From Caulobacter sp. BP25 (GTDB taxonomy: Bacteria; Pseudomonadota; Alphaproteobacteria; Caulobacterales; Caulobacteraceae): a stretch of 64,000 nt of DNA. This document shows positions 34,172 to 43,162 of this stretch, one piece after another. Numbering within the stretch: position 1 is the stretch's first letter; each line of letters starts with the position of its first letter. Both the position numbers and the translations under genes were made by a program. The notes beneath the pieces were generated by a model that was not told the DNA's origin, made no database searches, and was given only the letters and a program-made list of their open reading frames with translations. The stretch covers positions 248,001 through 312,000 of the forward strand of contig NZ_PEGH01000020.1 of the NCBI RefSeq assembly GCF_002737755.1, written 5' to 3'.

Positions 34172-34951
34172 TTGGCGAGCGGCGTTGGGATCAGGGCGGC
34201 GGACAGACGACAGGCAGCGATTCTCGCTGGCTCGCTGCTGCTGCATGTCCTGGTGCTAGCCTGGCTGGCCCTGCCCGCCCCGCCGCTGATGGAGCAGATC
34301 TTGGCCGACGACCTGCGGAGCGTGCAGGTCGATCTGATCCGCCCAGAGCGACAAGAATTGCCCATGACGCGCCCCGCCGCCGCGCGGGCGGCAAGCGCCC
34401 CCTCCCCCGTCCTGCCGTTTCAGGTGCGACAGCCCCTCCGCCCCGCCCCGGCCGGCGTGCCGACGCTACGGGTCCCGGCCGCCGGAATCGCCAGGCCCGG
34501 CACCGCCATCCGCCCAGCGCCTCTGCCCGGCGAGGCCGCCGGCGACCTGCGCACGGCGCTTCGCGCCAGCACGGGCTGCGCCAACGCCGACGTTGTGGGC
34601 CTAAACCGCCGGGAGCGCGAGACGTGTGACGAGCGCTTCGGCGCGGCCAAGGCCAAAGGCGATCCGCTGTCGGGCATGAGCGCCGCCAAGCGCCAGGCTC
34701 TTGAAGCCCAAGGCGCGGCCCAGCGCGCTTACAAGGACTATGTCGACGGCCCGATGGGGCCGGGCGTCGACCACCGCAGTCGCGAGCACCCTGGTACGAT
34801 GAAGGAAATCCCCTTCGTGCTCGGCGCAGAGCAGGACGGCCTGGGCCGCCCCCGCAAGGACGTGGTCGACCAGATCCGCAAGAAGCAGGACGTCGAGGAC
34901 CGGGCGCGCAAGTATCTGGAGCTGCGCAAGAAGGCGGGTGAAGAGCCGTAG
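34172..34951 (+). CDS. Single-TM hypothetical protein, Pro/Ala-rich
   Basis: A protein of about 259 residues, not recognised. From the N-terminus: a basic segment, one TM helix (about 16-36), a long Ala/Pro-rich stretch (about 55-130), and a polar C-terminal domain with one Cys pair (STGCANADVVGLNRRERETCDERF) and a charged helical tail. The topology resembles TonB-like or periplasm-spanning proteins, N-in/C-out, but no TonB C-terminal domain is visible. The TTG start at 34172 has GGAAGGG five bases upstream; an ATG 96 bases earlier is the alternative. Divergent from rpsL, convergent with the GST gene. Confidence 0.7.
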   Translation: MASGVGIRAADRRQAAILAGSLLLHVLVLAWLALPAPPLMEQILADDLRSVQVDLIRPERQELPMTRPAAARAASAPSPVLPFQVRQPLRPAPAGVPTLRVPAAGIARPGTAIRPAPLPGEAAGDLRTALRASTGCANADVVGLNRRERETCDERFGAAKAKGDPLSGMSAAKRQALEAQGAAQRAYKDYVDGPMGPGVDHRSREHPGTMKEIPFVLGAEQDGLGRPRKDVVDQIRKKQDVEDRARKYLELRKKAGEEP

Positions 34952-35008
34952 GGCCGGCTCTTCTCGAACCGCGCTGGCCCCCAAACAGCGCGGCGGTGTT
35001 TGAAACCC

Positions 35009-35635
35009 TCACGCTCCCAGCGCGTAGGGTCCGCTCTTGGACAGCGCAGCCTTCCAAGCCGGCCGAGCGTGCATGGTTTCGATCCAGGCGGCCATGTGCG
35101 GATAGTCGGCCAGCTTGCCCATGGCTTTCGCCACCTCGGGCACGAAGCTCATCTGGATGTCGGCGCCGGTCAGGCTGTCGCCGACAAAGAAATCCCGCCC
35201 CGCCAGACTCTGGTCGACGAAGGACAGGTGATTGGCGATCTCGGACTGGATGCGCGGATGCAGCGGTGCGCCGGCCAGGCCCAGGCGGCCGACATACATA
35301 TTAAGCAGCAGCGGCAGCATGGCCGAGCCCTCGGCGTAGTGCAGCCACTGTTGATAGACGTCGTAGTCGGCGCTGGCCAGATCGGGCGCCAGGCGGCCGC
35401 CGGCGTGGCGACGGATCACATAGTCGATGATCGCCCCGGACTCGATGATCACGTGGCCTGCGTCCTCGATCACCGGCGACTTGCCCAGCGGATGAACATC
35501 GGTCAGCGACGGCGGGGCCAGGCGCGTCTGCGGGTCGCGGGTGTGCTGGACGATCTCGTAGGGCAGGCCCAGCTCCTCCAGCAGCCAAAGGATCCGCTGC
35601 GAGCGTGACTCGTTGAGGTGGTGGACCTTGAGCAT
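35009..35635 (-). CDS. Glutathione S-transferase family protein
   Basis: A 208-residue two-domain GST. The thioredoxin-like N domain starts MLKVHHLNESRSQRILWLL, with a Ser in the NESRSQR loop as the likely thiolate-activating residue, the cis-Pro in GKSPVIED and the gamma-Glu-binding ES in VIIESGAI. The all-helical C domain has the N-capping SLTGADIQM. It would conjugate or reduce with glutathione in the cytosol. The start at 35635 is the family start. Divergent from the acyl-CoA dehydrogenase gene. Substrate unknown. Confidence 0.9.
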   Translation of the reverse strand: MLKVHHLNESRSQRILWLLEELGLPYEIVQHTRDPQTRLAPPSLTDVHPLGKSPVIEDAGHVIIESGAIIDYVIRRHAGGRLAPDLASADYDVYQQWLHYAEGSAMLPLLLNMYVGRLGLAGAPLHPRIQSEIANHLSFVDQSLAGRDFFVGDSLTGADIQMSFVPEVAKAMGKLADYPHMAAWIETMHARPAWKAALSKSGPYALGA

Positions 35636-35758
35636 CGGACTCCCCGTTTTGTGATCTTTATGCTGCAGCGCGGCATTGCTCGCAGATGCGAAATGCGCCA
35701 CGGTGAAAGAAAACAATTGTTTGGCTTAAAACACGCGTTTGGCCAAGGGGAGCAAGCC

Positions 35759-37453
35759 ATGACCACGACGATCGCGCGGGACAGCGCTGAAAACCTCGTT
35801 CTTCCAGGCCTGATCGGCCTGCTGCGCGAGGCCGCCGACGCGGCGGGGCTGTTCGTGGCCGAGGCCAAGCCCGCCGTCCTGGCTCATATCGCTGCAGATG
35901 GCGGAAAGGTCGATCGCAAGCTGGCCGACGTCCACCAGCACCGCGTCCACGGCTATGGCTGGTACGCCTCGTACGCTGAGCTTTTGAACCAGGTCGCCGG
36001 CTGGGCCGAGCGGCTGGAGGCCGAGGGGCGGTTTGGCGAGATCGAGGCCCTGCTGGCCCAACTCCTATTCTCCGAATACTGCGCCCAGTTGGTCGGCGGC
36101 GTGCCGATGAACCAGAGCGAGATCGTCCGCCCGGCGCATCTGGTCGAGGATCGCGCGGTCCTGAACCGCCTCTATTCCAACGGCCTGATGAAGCTGATGG
36201 TCGAGGGCGGGACGCAGGCCGTCAAAACCCGGATCGCCCAACGCCTGGCCGAGGCGCGCGGCCGGCCGACGTTGGAATATGCCGGCCTCGACGAGACCTT
36301 CGAGATGATCCGCGACCAATTCCACGCCTTCGCCGAGGAGAAGGTCACCCCCTTCGCTCACCAATGGCACCTGAAGGACGAACTGATCCCGCTGGAGCTG
36401 GTTGAAGAGCTGGGCGAACTGGGCGTCTTTGGCCTGACCATCCCCGAGGAATATGGTGGCAGCGGCATGGGCAAGCTGGCCATGTGCGTGGTCTCCGAAG
36501 AGCTGTCGCGCGCCTGGATCGGTGTCGGCTCGCTGGCCACCCGCTCGGAGATCGCCGGCGAGCTGATCCTGACCGGCGGCACGGAAGACCAGAAGCAATA
36601 CTGGCTGCCCAGGATCGCCAGCGCCGAGATCCTGCCGACCGCCGTCTTCACCGAGCCGAACACGGGCTCGGACCTCGGCGCCTTACGCACCCGCGCCGAG
36701 CTGAAGGGCGACAGCTACGTCGTGACCGGGAACAAGACCTGGATCACCCACGCCGCCCGCGCCGACGTGATGACACTGCTGGTCCGCACCGAGCCGGGCA
36801 CCACCGACTATCGCGGCCTTTCGATGCTGCTGGCGCCCAAGCCGCGTGGGACGAACGAGGCCCCCTTCCCGGCGGAAGGCATGAGCGGCGGCGAGATCGA
36901 GGTGATCGGCTATCGCGGCATGAAGGAATACGAGCTGGCCTTCGACGGCTTTACCGTGCCGACCGAGAACCTCTTGGGCGGCGTTCCGGGCCAGGGCTTC
37001 AAGCAGCTGATGGCCACCTTCGAGAGCGCCCGCATCCAGACCGCCGCCCGCGCGGTCGGCGTGGCCCAGGCCGCGCTGGAGACTGGCCTTGGCTATGCGC
37101 TGGACCGCAAGCAGTTCGGCCAGGCGATCTTCGAGTTCCCGCGCGTTGCCAACAAGCTGGCCATGATGGCCGCCGAGATCATGGGCGTGCGCCAACTGAC
37201 CTATTTCGCCGCCCGCCAGAAGGACGAGGGCAAGCGCTGCGATCTTGAAGCCGGCATGGCCAAGCTGATCGCCGCCCGCGTCGCCTGGGCCGCCGCCGAC
37301 AACGCCCTGCAGATCCACGGCGGCAACGGCTTTGCGATGGAGTACGCCGCTAGTCGCCTGCTGGCCGACGCGCGGATCTTGAACATCTTCGAGGGGGCGG
37401 GCGAGATTCAGGCGCAGGTTATCGCGCGGCGCCTGCTGGACGGCGGGAACTAG
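35759..37453 (+). CDS. Acyl-CoA dehydrogenase, long form
   Basis: A flavoenzyme of 564 residues, longer than the usual 380-400 because of an N-terminal helical extension of about 150 residues (LADVHQHRVHGYGWYASYAEL). The core follows the ACAD order: an N-terminal helical domain with LGVFGLTIPEEYGGSG, the FAD-contacting TAVFTEPNTGSDLGALRT and WITHAARAD, a C-terminal domain with FESARIQTAARAVGVAQAALE and QIHGGNGFAMEY. It would oxidise an acyl-CoA and pass electrons to ETF, whose genes lie 5 kb downstream. The ATG has AAGGGGAG seven bases upstream. Chain-length preference is unknown. Confidence 0.92.
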   Translation: MTTTIARDSAENLVLPGLIGLLREAADAAGLFVAEAKPAVLAHIAADGGKVDRKLADVHQHRVHGYGWYASYAELLNQVAGWAERLEAEGRFGEIEALLAQLLFSEYCAQLVGGVPMNQSEIVRPAHLVEDRAVLNRLYSNGLMKLMVEGGTQAVKTRIAQRLAEARGRPTLEYAGLDETFEMIRDQFHAFAEEKVTPFAHQWHLKDELIPLELVEELGELGVFGLTIPEEYGGSGMGKLAMCVVSEELSRAWIGVGSLATRSEIAGELILTGGTEDQKQYWLPRIASAEILPTAVFTEPNTGSDLGALRTRAELKGDSYVVTGNKTWITHAARADVMTLLVRTEPGTTDYRGLSMLLAPKPRGTNEAPFPAEGMSGGEIEVIGYRGMKEYELAFDGFTVPTENLLGGVPGQGFKQLMATFESARIQTAARAVGVAQAALETGLGYALDRKQFGQAIFEFPRVANKLAMMAAEIMGVRQLTYFAARQKDEGKRCDLEAGMAKLIAARVAWAAADNALQIHGGNGFAMEYAASRLLADARILNIFEGAGEIQAQVIARRLLDGGN

Positions 37454-37524
37454 CAGCGCCCCCCTTGTCCGCCGCCGGAGCATCGGCATAGCCTCGCGCC
37501 CTTTCCCCTTCCAAGGACGCGTCC

Positions 37525-39132
37525 ATGCTGACCACGACCCGCCGCTCCGCCCTCGTCTCGGCCCTGGCGACCACGGGCCTGGCGGCGTTCGGGAGCCGGG
37601 CGTTCGCGCAGGAAACCGGGGCCGTCGCCGCCGCCGTCGACCAGTTCGCCCAGCAGGTGATGGCCGCCTTCCCCGACCAGCCGGGCCTGGGGATCACCGT
37701 GGTCGAGCGCGGCAAGACCACCCTGGCCAAGGGCTACGGCGTCAAGACGCTGGGAACCCAGGACCGCTGCGACGAGAACACGATCTTTGGCATCGCCTCG
37801 AACACCAAGGCCATGACCGCCGCCCTACTGGGCATGCTGATCGAGGAAGGTCGCCTGGCCTGGGACGATCCGGTCACCAAGCACCTGCCCGATTTCGTGA
37901 TGAGCGATCCGACCGTCACCAAGCTGATGACGGTCCGCGACCTGCTGGTCCATCGCAGCGGCCTGACGCTGGGGGCAGGCGACCTGATGCTCTGGCCCGC
38001 GCCCACCCACACCCGGGCCGAGATCGTGGCGGGGCTTAAATACCTGCCGATCGGCGGCCAGTTCAGGGGCGGGTACGCCTATGACAACGTCCTCTATGTC
38101 GTCGCCGGCGCGGTGATCGAAGCGGTCACCGGCCAGACCTGGGAAGCGGTGATCAAGAGCCGGATCTTCGATCCCTTGGGCATGACCAGCACGGTCGCCA
38201 GCCCCGCCCTGGTCGACAGGTCCCGCCGCGCCTCGCCGCACGCGCGCCTGGGTCCGCCAACGCGGGGGCTGGGGCCCCAGACGGCGCTGCCCTTCGACGC
38301 CAGCTTCGACGCCGCAGCGCCGGCGGGCGGAACCAATTCGACGCCCAAGGACATCGCCCGCTGGATGCAGGTGCAGCTGGGCCTGGGAATGCTGCCAAAC
38401 GGCAAGCGCTTATGGAGCGAGCCCACCGCCCGCGAGATGTGGCGGCCGCACACGATCACCAGCTGGTCGGAAGGACCGACGGACGACAATCCCGCTCGCC
38501 CCTCGATGCAGGCCTATGGCCTAGGCTGGTTCGTCCAGGATCATCGCGGCGAGCGGATTGTTTGGCACACCGGAGGCCTGGCCGGCTTCATCTCCTATAC
38601 GGCCCTGCTCCCCGGCCGGAAGTCGGGGATCATGATCATGACCAACGCCGAGGAGACGCCGGTGCTGCGGTCGCTGCGCTATGGCGGCGCCGACCGCCTG
38701 CAGGGCCGCGCCGATTACGACTGGATCGCTTCCAGCAAGCGGCTCCAGGCCGAGAGCGACGCCCAGGCGCTGAAGGATCTGGCCAGGGCCACCGCCCCCT
38801 CGTCCGGCGCCAAGCCCAGCCTGCCTCTGGAGGCCTATGCGGGCGTCTATCGCGACCCCTGGTACGGCACGGTGACGATCACGCTCGTCGGCAAGGGAAA
38901 GGCCAAGGCTCTGCGGGTCTCGTTCGACAAGACACCCGCCCTGCGCGGCAAGCTGGAACCGTTCGACGGCGAGACCTTCAAGACCACCTTCGACGACCGC
39001 ACACAGGAGGACGCCTTCTTTACCTTCGACCTCAAGGACGGACACGCGGTCTCGGCCTTGGTCAAGGCGGTCTCGCCGCTGGCGGACTTCAGCTACGACT
39101 ATCAGGACCTGCGGCTGAGCCGGGTGTCCTGA
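37525..39132 (+). CDS. Class C beta-lactamase-like serine hydrolase
   Basis: An exported 535-residue serine hydrolase. The N-terminus (TTRRSALVSALATTGLAAFGSRAFAQ) looks like a Tat-type signal with cleavage near AFA-Q. Class C/penicillin-binding motifs are complete: SNTK at 92-95, YDN near 186 and HTG near 347. A C-terminal DUF3471-like domain (about 430-535) follows, as in many beta-lactamase-related esterases and peptidases. It is 71 bases after the acyl-CoA dehydrogenase. These motifs alone do not show antibiotic resistance; esterase or D-aminopeptidase activity is as likely. Confidence 0.9.
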   Translation: MLTTTRRSALVSALATTGLAAFGSRAFAQETGAVAAAVDQFAQQVMAAFPDQPGLGITVVERGKTTLAKGYGVKTLGTQDRCDENTIFGIASNTKAMTAALLGMLIEEGRLAWDDPVTKHLPDFVMSDPTVTKLMTVRDLLVHRSGLTLGAGDLMLWPAPTHTRAEIVAGLKYLPIGGQFRGGYAYDNVLYVVAGAVIEAVTGQTWEAVIKSRIFDPLGMTSTVASPALVDRSRRASPHARLGPPTRGLGPQTALPFDASFDAAAPAGGTNSTPKDIARWMQVQLGLGMLPNGKRLWSEPTAREMWRPHTITSWSEGPTDDNPARPSMQAYGLGWFVQDHRGERIVWHTGGLAGFISYTALLPGRKSGIMIMTNAEETPVLRSLRYGGADRLQGRADYDWIASSKRLQAESDAQALKDLARATAPSSGAKPSLPLEAYAGVYRDPWYGTVTITLVGKGKAKALRVSFDKTPALRGKLEPFDGETFKTTFDDRTQEDAFFTFDLKDGHAVSALVKAVSPLADFSYDYQDLRLSRVS

Positions 39133-39139
39133 CACCCCC

Positions 39140-39748
39140 TCAGCGAGGCTTCCAGCCCTCCGCGATCATCGCGATCTGCTTGTCCATCACCGCCGACATC
39201 TGGGCGGCGGGAAGCACCCCGCCCGCCGTGGCCGCCATCCGGTAGTTCCAGGCATAGGCGGCCTTCAGGGTGTCGGCGATCAGCGGCAGGTCGAGATCCT
39301 CGCGCACCTCGCCCTTGCTGACCCCATCCCGCAGAACGTCGAGCAGCATCTGCGTCAGGCGCGGATTGCGGCCATAGGGCTTCACCCCTGGGTCGTTGCT
39401 GGGATTGTACGAGGCGGCGATGTGGGCCAGGAACAGCTTCACCCGCCGCGTCTCGAACGCATAGTGGATGGCGAAGATCGAGCAAAGCTTGTCAGCCGTG
39501 CTCCCCCGCAGGAACGGAACCACCCGATCGAACTCGGCGTAGAGTTCGCTCAGTCGATGGTCCATCACATGGCTCAGCACCTCCGCCTTGGAGGCGAAGG
39601 TCGTGAACACGCTGCCGACCGAGACCCCCGCCCGCTCCGCGATGGCGCGGATGGTGGTCTCGTCGTATCCGATCTCATTGAACAGGTCGCGCGCGGCTTC
39701 GAGAACCTTCTCGCGCGTCGCGGCCTTCTGTTCGTTCCTTACGCCCAC
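39140..39748 (-). CDS. TetR-family transcriptional regulator
   Basis: A 202-residue repressor-type protein. The N-terminal helix-turn-helix is clear (ATREKVLEAARDLFNEIGYD, TIRAIAERAGVSVGSVFTTF), followed by an all-helical ligand domain. The GTG start has GGGGGA upstream; a longer ATG frame adds 14 residues outside the family. It is convergent with the beta-lactamase-like gene (7 bases between stops) and lies downstream of a second TetR gene on the same strand, 165 bases away. Target unknown. Confidence 0.9.
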   Translation of the reverse strand: MGVRNEQKAATREKVLEAARDLFNEIGYDETTIRAIAERAGVSVGSVFTTFASKAEVLSHVMDHRLSELYAEFDRVVPFLRGSTADKLCSIFAIHYAFETRRVKLFLAHIAASYNPSNDPGVKPYGRNPRLTQMLLDVLRDGVSKGEVREDLDLPLIADTLKAAYAWNYRMAATAGGVLPAAQMSAVMDKQIAMIAEGWKPR

Positions 39749-39913
39749 GCACGTCCCCCTCGAACACGCCAGCGTCACGATTGACTTCAAAGACGCACCA
39801 TCCCCCCCCCGGGGAATGGTCGCGCCGATCGTTAGAGGCTGCCTGTTTGTGATAGAAAGATCAAAAACAGATAAACGGGATCTATCTCAAACACTTAGAG
39901 CACCTGCCACGCT
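39749..39913. other. Gap between two TetR genes with a C9 run
   Basis: 165 bases without a gene. CCATCCCCCCCCCGGGGAATGG (39799-39820) forms an imperfect hairpin around nine consecutive C. AT-rich DNA follows (AAAGATCAAAAACAGATAAACG), likely the promoter of the downstream TetR gene. Confidence 0.45.
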
Positions 39914-40561
39914 CTAGGCGGCGGCGCCCGCGAGAATGATCTTCAGTTGATTCGAGAGATGCTCGAGCAGAGCCTCCACCGACCAGCCGTCGTAAACGAC
40001 CCGACGATAGTTGGCGAGATACACATCCCAGATGATCTCCGCCAACAGCTTGGCGTCGACATCGCTCTTCAGCTGCTTTTGCTCGACGCCGCGCTGTAGC
40101 GCCTCGTCGATCAACTGGAAGACACGCTTGAGCTCCGTGCGAGCGCGGCGCTCGGCCGCTTCCGACCGGGTCCAGGAGACCGCGATGTTGGCGCGTAGCA
40201 GCGGCAGCTGCTCGACGTGGAAGCTGTAGGCGACGCCGAACAGACCCAGCAGCGCCTCGTCCACCGTCTTGGCGTTGCGGGCGGCCTGGATCATCTGAGC
40301 GTAGATGACCTCGTAGTCGGCGGTCAGGATTTCCTCGAACAACTCCGACTTGTCGGCGAAGCTGGCGAAGACCGCGCCAGTCGACATGCCGGCAGCCTGG
40401 GCGATATCACGGATGGTCGCGCCCTCGTAGCCGCGCTCGCTGAACAGGCGGCGGGCGGCGGCCAGCACGCGCTCACGCGTGCGCTGCTTGGCCAGCGCCC
40501 GGCGGGTCAGCTTCACCGGGGTTTCGTCACCCTGGTCGATATTGACGGAAACGAAGCTCAT
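39914..40561 (-). CDS. TetR-family transcriptional regulator (second)
   Basis: A 215-residue protein with a TetR helix-turn-helix (RERVLAAARRLFSERGYEGATI, IAQAAGMSTGAVFASF) and a helical sensor domain. It shares the same motif layout as the TetR gene downstream, but the two are not close copies. Its ATG overlaps the stop of the small coiled-coil gene (ATGA), so the two are translationally coupled. The shared promoter region carries a candidate inverted-repeat operator at 40818-40856. Confidence 0.92.
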   Translation of the reverse strand: MSFVSVNIDQGDETPVKLTRRALAKQRTRERVLAAARRLFSERGYEGATIRDIAQAAGMSTGAVFASFADKSELFEEILTADYEVIYAQMIQAARNAKTVDEALLGLFGVAYSFHVEQLPLLRANIAVSWTRSEAAERRARTELKRVFQLIDEALQRGVEQKQLKSDVDAKLLAEIIWDVYLANYRRVVYDGWSVEALLEHLSNQLKIILAGAAA

Positions 40562-40779
40562 GCGGCGGCCTCCAGGCGGGCGAGAGCGGCTTCAGCGCGC
40601 TTCTCGAACTCGGTGCAATATTCATCGACGACATTCTGAAGAACGTCGGCGTAACGACGGGCCAACTGGCGGCCGTCCTGCGCGGCGTCGCGCAGATCGG
40701 TGATCAGCTGGCGGACTTCGGCGAGGGCCTCTTCACGCTCTAGCGCGGAGGGGTCCACAGAGCGGGCGCTCTGAGCCAT
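40558..40779 (-). CDS. Small helical protein coupled to a TetR gene
   Basis: A 73-residue, Ala/Glu/Arg-rich protein, almost entirely helix and probably coiled coil (EREEALAEVRQLITDL, RRYADVLQNVVDEY, EKRAEAALARLEAA). No TM segment, no cysteines except Cys in DEYCTEF. I do not recognise the family. Because its last bases overlap the start of the TetR gene it is likely expressed with it and could be its partner or simply a leader gene. Codon use is typical of the genome, supporting a real gene. Confidence 0.75.
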   Translation of the reverse strand: MAQSARSVDPSALEREEALAEVRQLITDLRDAAQDGRQLARRYADVLQNVVDEYCTEFEKRAEAALARLEAAA

Positions 40780-40817
40780 GCGGCAGTCTCCTACCCCCCG
40801 CTGGGGCCAGTGAAAGC

Positions 40818-40856
40818 GTTGAACGATCTCGATGGGGGAGGTTGATCGTGTTCAAC
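40818..40856. promoter_or_regulatory. Candidate TetR operator upstream of the coiled-coil/TetR operon
   Basis: GTTGAACGATC (40818-40828) faces GATCGTGTTCAAC (40844-40856), an inverted repeat with one extra base, about 40-75 bases before the start of the small gene. Position and symmetry fit an autoregulatory TetR site. The rest of the gap to the HIG1 gene (40857-41096) holds only a short GTTCGTCGAAC palindrome near 41010. Confidence 0.45.
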
Positions 40857-41096
40857 GAACGCAGACTACTAAACAAGACGCGGGGGCCTTAACGCCAGGG
40901 AAGCGCGTTGGCAACCGCGAAAACTCACTCGAAATGCGTAAGTGATCACGCTCAACCTAGATATGCGAGCGCTACCTAGGCGTCACTGCGTCATTTTGCC
41001 CATCGAACCAGTTCGTCGAACATGCTCAATGAATATGGATTGACATGGCGTAGCGCTGCTCTGGCGCGTCGCCTCGCGAGCCCTTATCGTAGGGCC

Positions 41097-41300
41097 ATGT
41101 CCCATCTGTTCGATTTCCTGGTCCCGGCCGCTCTTCTGGCGGTCCTGATCGCCTTGGGCGCGGGTCTTTACGCGCTGTTCCGTGGAGGCGACTTCGGGCG
41201 TTCCTATTCCAACAAGCTGATGCGGCTGCGGGTGCTCCTGCAATTCATCGCCATCATCGTCCTGGTCGCCGCCGCCTTCTGGTGGCGTAAGGGCGCTTAA
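41097..41300 (+). CDS. HIG1-domain twin-TM protein
   Basis: A 67-residue inner-membrane protein with two helices (about 5-28 and 45-62) separated by RGGDFGRSYSNKLMRLRV, the typical loop of the HIG1/hypoxia-induced family (PF04588). Mitochondrial relatives act on respiratory complexes; bacterial copies are thought to bind cytochrome oxidase, which is inference here. The ATG at 41097 is the family start. 48 bases before the cobalamin adenosyltransferase gene on the same strand. Confidence 0.85.
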   Translation: MSHLFDFLVPAALLAVLIALGAGLYALFRGGDFGRSYSNKLMRLRVLLQFIAIIVLVAAAFWWRKGA

Positions 41301-41348
41301 GGCTCGCTCTTTAGATAGCGCCACTCAGGGAACGAGAGTCCGCGACGC

Positions 41349-41927
41349 ATGGTCACGCTGAACCGCATCTATACCCGCACCGGCGACGCCGGCTCGACAC
41401 GCCTGGCGACCGGAGCGCCGGTAAGCAAGGCCTCGCAACGGGTCGAGGCGTATGGAGGGGTCGACGAGACCAACGCCGCCATTGGTCAGGCGCGACAGCA
41501 TACCGCAGGCGATCCGGCGCTCGACGCCATACTGGAGCGCATCCAGAACGACCTCTTCGACCTGGGCGCCGACCTCGCCACGCCGGAGCAGCACGGCAAG
41601 CCCGAGTGGGAACCGCTGCGTATTCTCGACAGCCAGGTCGAGCGGCTGGAGCGCGAGATCGACCAGCTGAACGCCGAACTTGAGCCGCTGACCTCGTTCG
41701 TGCTGCCAGCCGGATCGCCCGCCGCCGCAGCCCTGCACGTGGCGCGGACCGTCTGCCGGCGCGCCGAGCGCGGCTGCGTGGCCCTGATGACGGTGGAGGG
41801 CGAGATCGTGGGCGCGCCCGCCATAAAGTACCTGAACCGCCTGTCGGACCTGTTGTTCGTCGCCGCCCGCTGGACCAACGACAAGGGCAAGGCCGACGTG
41901 CTGTGGAAGCCCGGCGCGACGCGCTAG
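41349..41927 (+). CDS. Cob(I)alamin adenosyltransferase, PduO type
   Basis: A 192-residue trimeric enzyme that transfers the adenosyl group of ATP to cobalamin. The N-terminal ATP loop YTRTGDAGSTRL and GGVDETNAAIG (about 36-46), the middle RxVCRRAERG and the closing YLNRLSDLLFVAAR are the PduO-type signature. Needed for B12-dependent mutases or reductases. No cobalamin riboswitch is seen upstream. Same strand as the HIG1 gene. Confidence 0.95.
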   Translation: MVTLNRIYTRTGDAGSTRLATGAPVSKASQRVEAYGGVDETNAAIGQARQHTAGDPALDAILERIQNDLFDLGADLATPEQHGKPEWEPLRILDSQVERLEREIDQLNAELEPLTSFVLPAGSPAAAALHVARTVCRRAERGCVALMTVEGEIVGAPAIKYLNRLSDLLFVAARWTNDKGKADVLWKPGATR

Positions 41928-41935
41928 GGCGGAGA

Positions 41936-42205
41936 CTACTTCTTCGGCTGAACCGCGCTCTGCGCAGCCGCCGGCGGGGCGTCAGTCTCGCCATTGATCG
42001 GCGGCACGTTCGCGGGACGGCGGGTCAGGGTCTCGATCGGATAGACCGTGGCGCACTTCAGCCACTTGCCGGCCCAGGCGCCCCCACGCGCCTCGCAGCG
42101 CTCCTTTGGCCAGACCCACATCGCATGATAGGCCAGCACGCCCCCGCTGCTGAGCAGGAACAGGCCGATGAAGACATACTTCAGGCGGGTGATGGTCTTG
42201 TTCAT
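41936..42205 (-). CDS. Small single-TM protein, hypothetical
   Basis: An 89-residue protein with one N-terminal TM helix or uncleaved signal (KYVFIGLFLLSSGGVLAYHA), then two cysteines 15 residues apart (RCEARGGAW, KWLKCATVY) that could form a disulfide in the periplasm, and a Pro/Ala-rich tail. Family not recognised. Convergent with the adenosyltransferase gene (8 bases). Confidence 0.7.
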   Translation of the reverse strand: MNKTITRLKYVFIGLFLLSSGGVLAYHAMWVWPKERCEARGGAWAGKWLKCATVYPIETLTRRPANVPPINGETDAPPAAAQSAVQPKK

Positions 42206-42415
42206 GCGCGGCCCCTTAGCGCCTTTCCGTCCTTAAGGGAATGAGCCGCGCATCGCCTCGCGATCTCTTCCCGCGCGGAGAGACCTACGATCGTTTGAAC
42301 CCGCACAGCGATAACGCATTACGCTTACGCCAAGGGAAACTTGCATTGCGGCGCGCAAGCGCTAAGTCGATTGGCAAGCAGGAGAAAACGCAAAACCTGG
42401 AGGCGGTGAAAACCG
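42206..42415. other. Intergenic region before etfB
   Basis: About 210 bases. The last 20 bases hold a good ribosome site (CCTGGAGGCGGTGAAAACCG) for etfB. The AT-richer CGCATTACGCTTACGCC segment may contain the etf promoter, but no box is certain. Confidence 0.4.
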
Positions 42416-43162
42416 ATGAAGGTCCTAGTCCCGGTCAAGCGGGTGATCGACTACAACGTAAAGGCCCGCGTCAAGGCGGATCAGACGGGTGTCGACCTCG
42501 CCAACGTCAAGATGTCCATGAACCCCTTCTGTGAGATCGCGGTCGAGGAAGCCGTGCGTCTCAAGGAAAAAGGCGTGGCGACCGAGGTCGTCATTGTCAG
42601 CATCGGCCCCGCCCAAGCCCAGGAGACGATCCGCACGGCGCTCGCCATGGGCGGCGATCGCGGGATCCTGATCACCTCGGACGCCGACCTCGAGCCCCTG
42701 GCCGTGGCCAAGCTGCTGGCCGCCGTGGTCGCCGAGGAGAACCCGAACCTCGTCGTCATGGGCAAGCAGGCGATCGACGGCGACAACAACGCCGTCGGCC
42801 AGATGCTGTCGGCCCTGCTGGGCTGGCCGCAAGCCACCTACGCCTCGGCCATCGAGGTGTCAGGTTCGACCGCCAAGGTGACCCGTGAAGTCGACGGCGG
42901 CCTCCAGACCCTGGACGTCGACCTGCCGGCCGTGATCACCGCCGACCTACGCCTGAACGAGCCGCGCTATGCGTCTCTGCCCAACATCATGAAGGCCAAG
43001 AAGAAGGAAATCGCGAGCAAGACGGTCGCCGACTACGGCGTCGACGTCGCGCCGCGCCTGAAGGTCATCAAGGTCACCGAGCCCGCCAAGCGCTCGGCTG
43101 GCATCAAGGTCGAGACGGCCGCTGACCTCGTGTCCAAGCTCAACACCGCGGGGGTGCTGTAA
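42416..43162 (+). CDS. etfB: Electron transfer flavoprotein beta subunit
   Basis: A 248-residue partner of EtfA. The start [16 protein letters not shown], the [16 protein letters not shown] signature and the [20 protein letters not shown] block are standard. It binds AMP and docks with acyl-CoA dehydrogenases to receive electrons. The stop overlaps the etfA start by one base (TAATG). Confidence 0.98.
   Translation: MKVLVPVKRVIDYNVKARVKADQTGVDLANVKMSMNPFCEIAVEEAVRLKEKGVATEVVIVSIGPAQAQETIRTALAMGGDRGILITSDADLEPLAVAKLLAAVVAEENPNLVVMGKQAIDGDNNAVGQMLSALLGWPQATYASAIEVSGSTAKVTREVDGGLQTLDVDLPAVITADLRLNEPRYASLPNIMKAKKKEIASKTVADYGVDVAPRLKVIKVTEPAKRSAGIKVETAADLVSKLNTAGVL

Noticed and set aside
37525..39132. 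Antibiotic-resistance beta-lactamase
   Set aside because: SxxK, YxN and HTG motifs are shared by many esterases and peptidases; the extra C-terminal domain fits those better.
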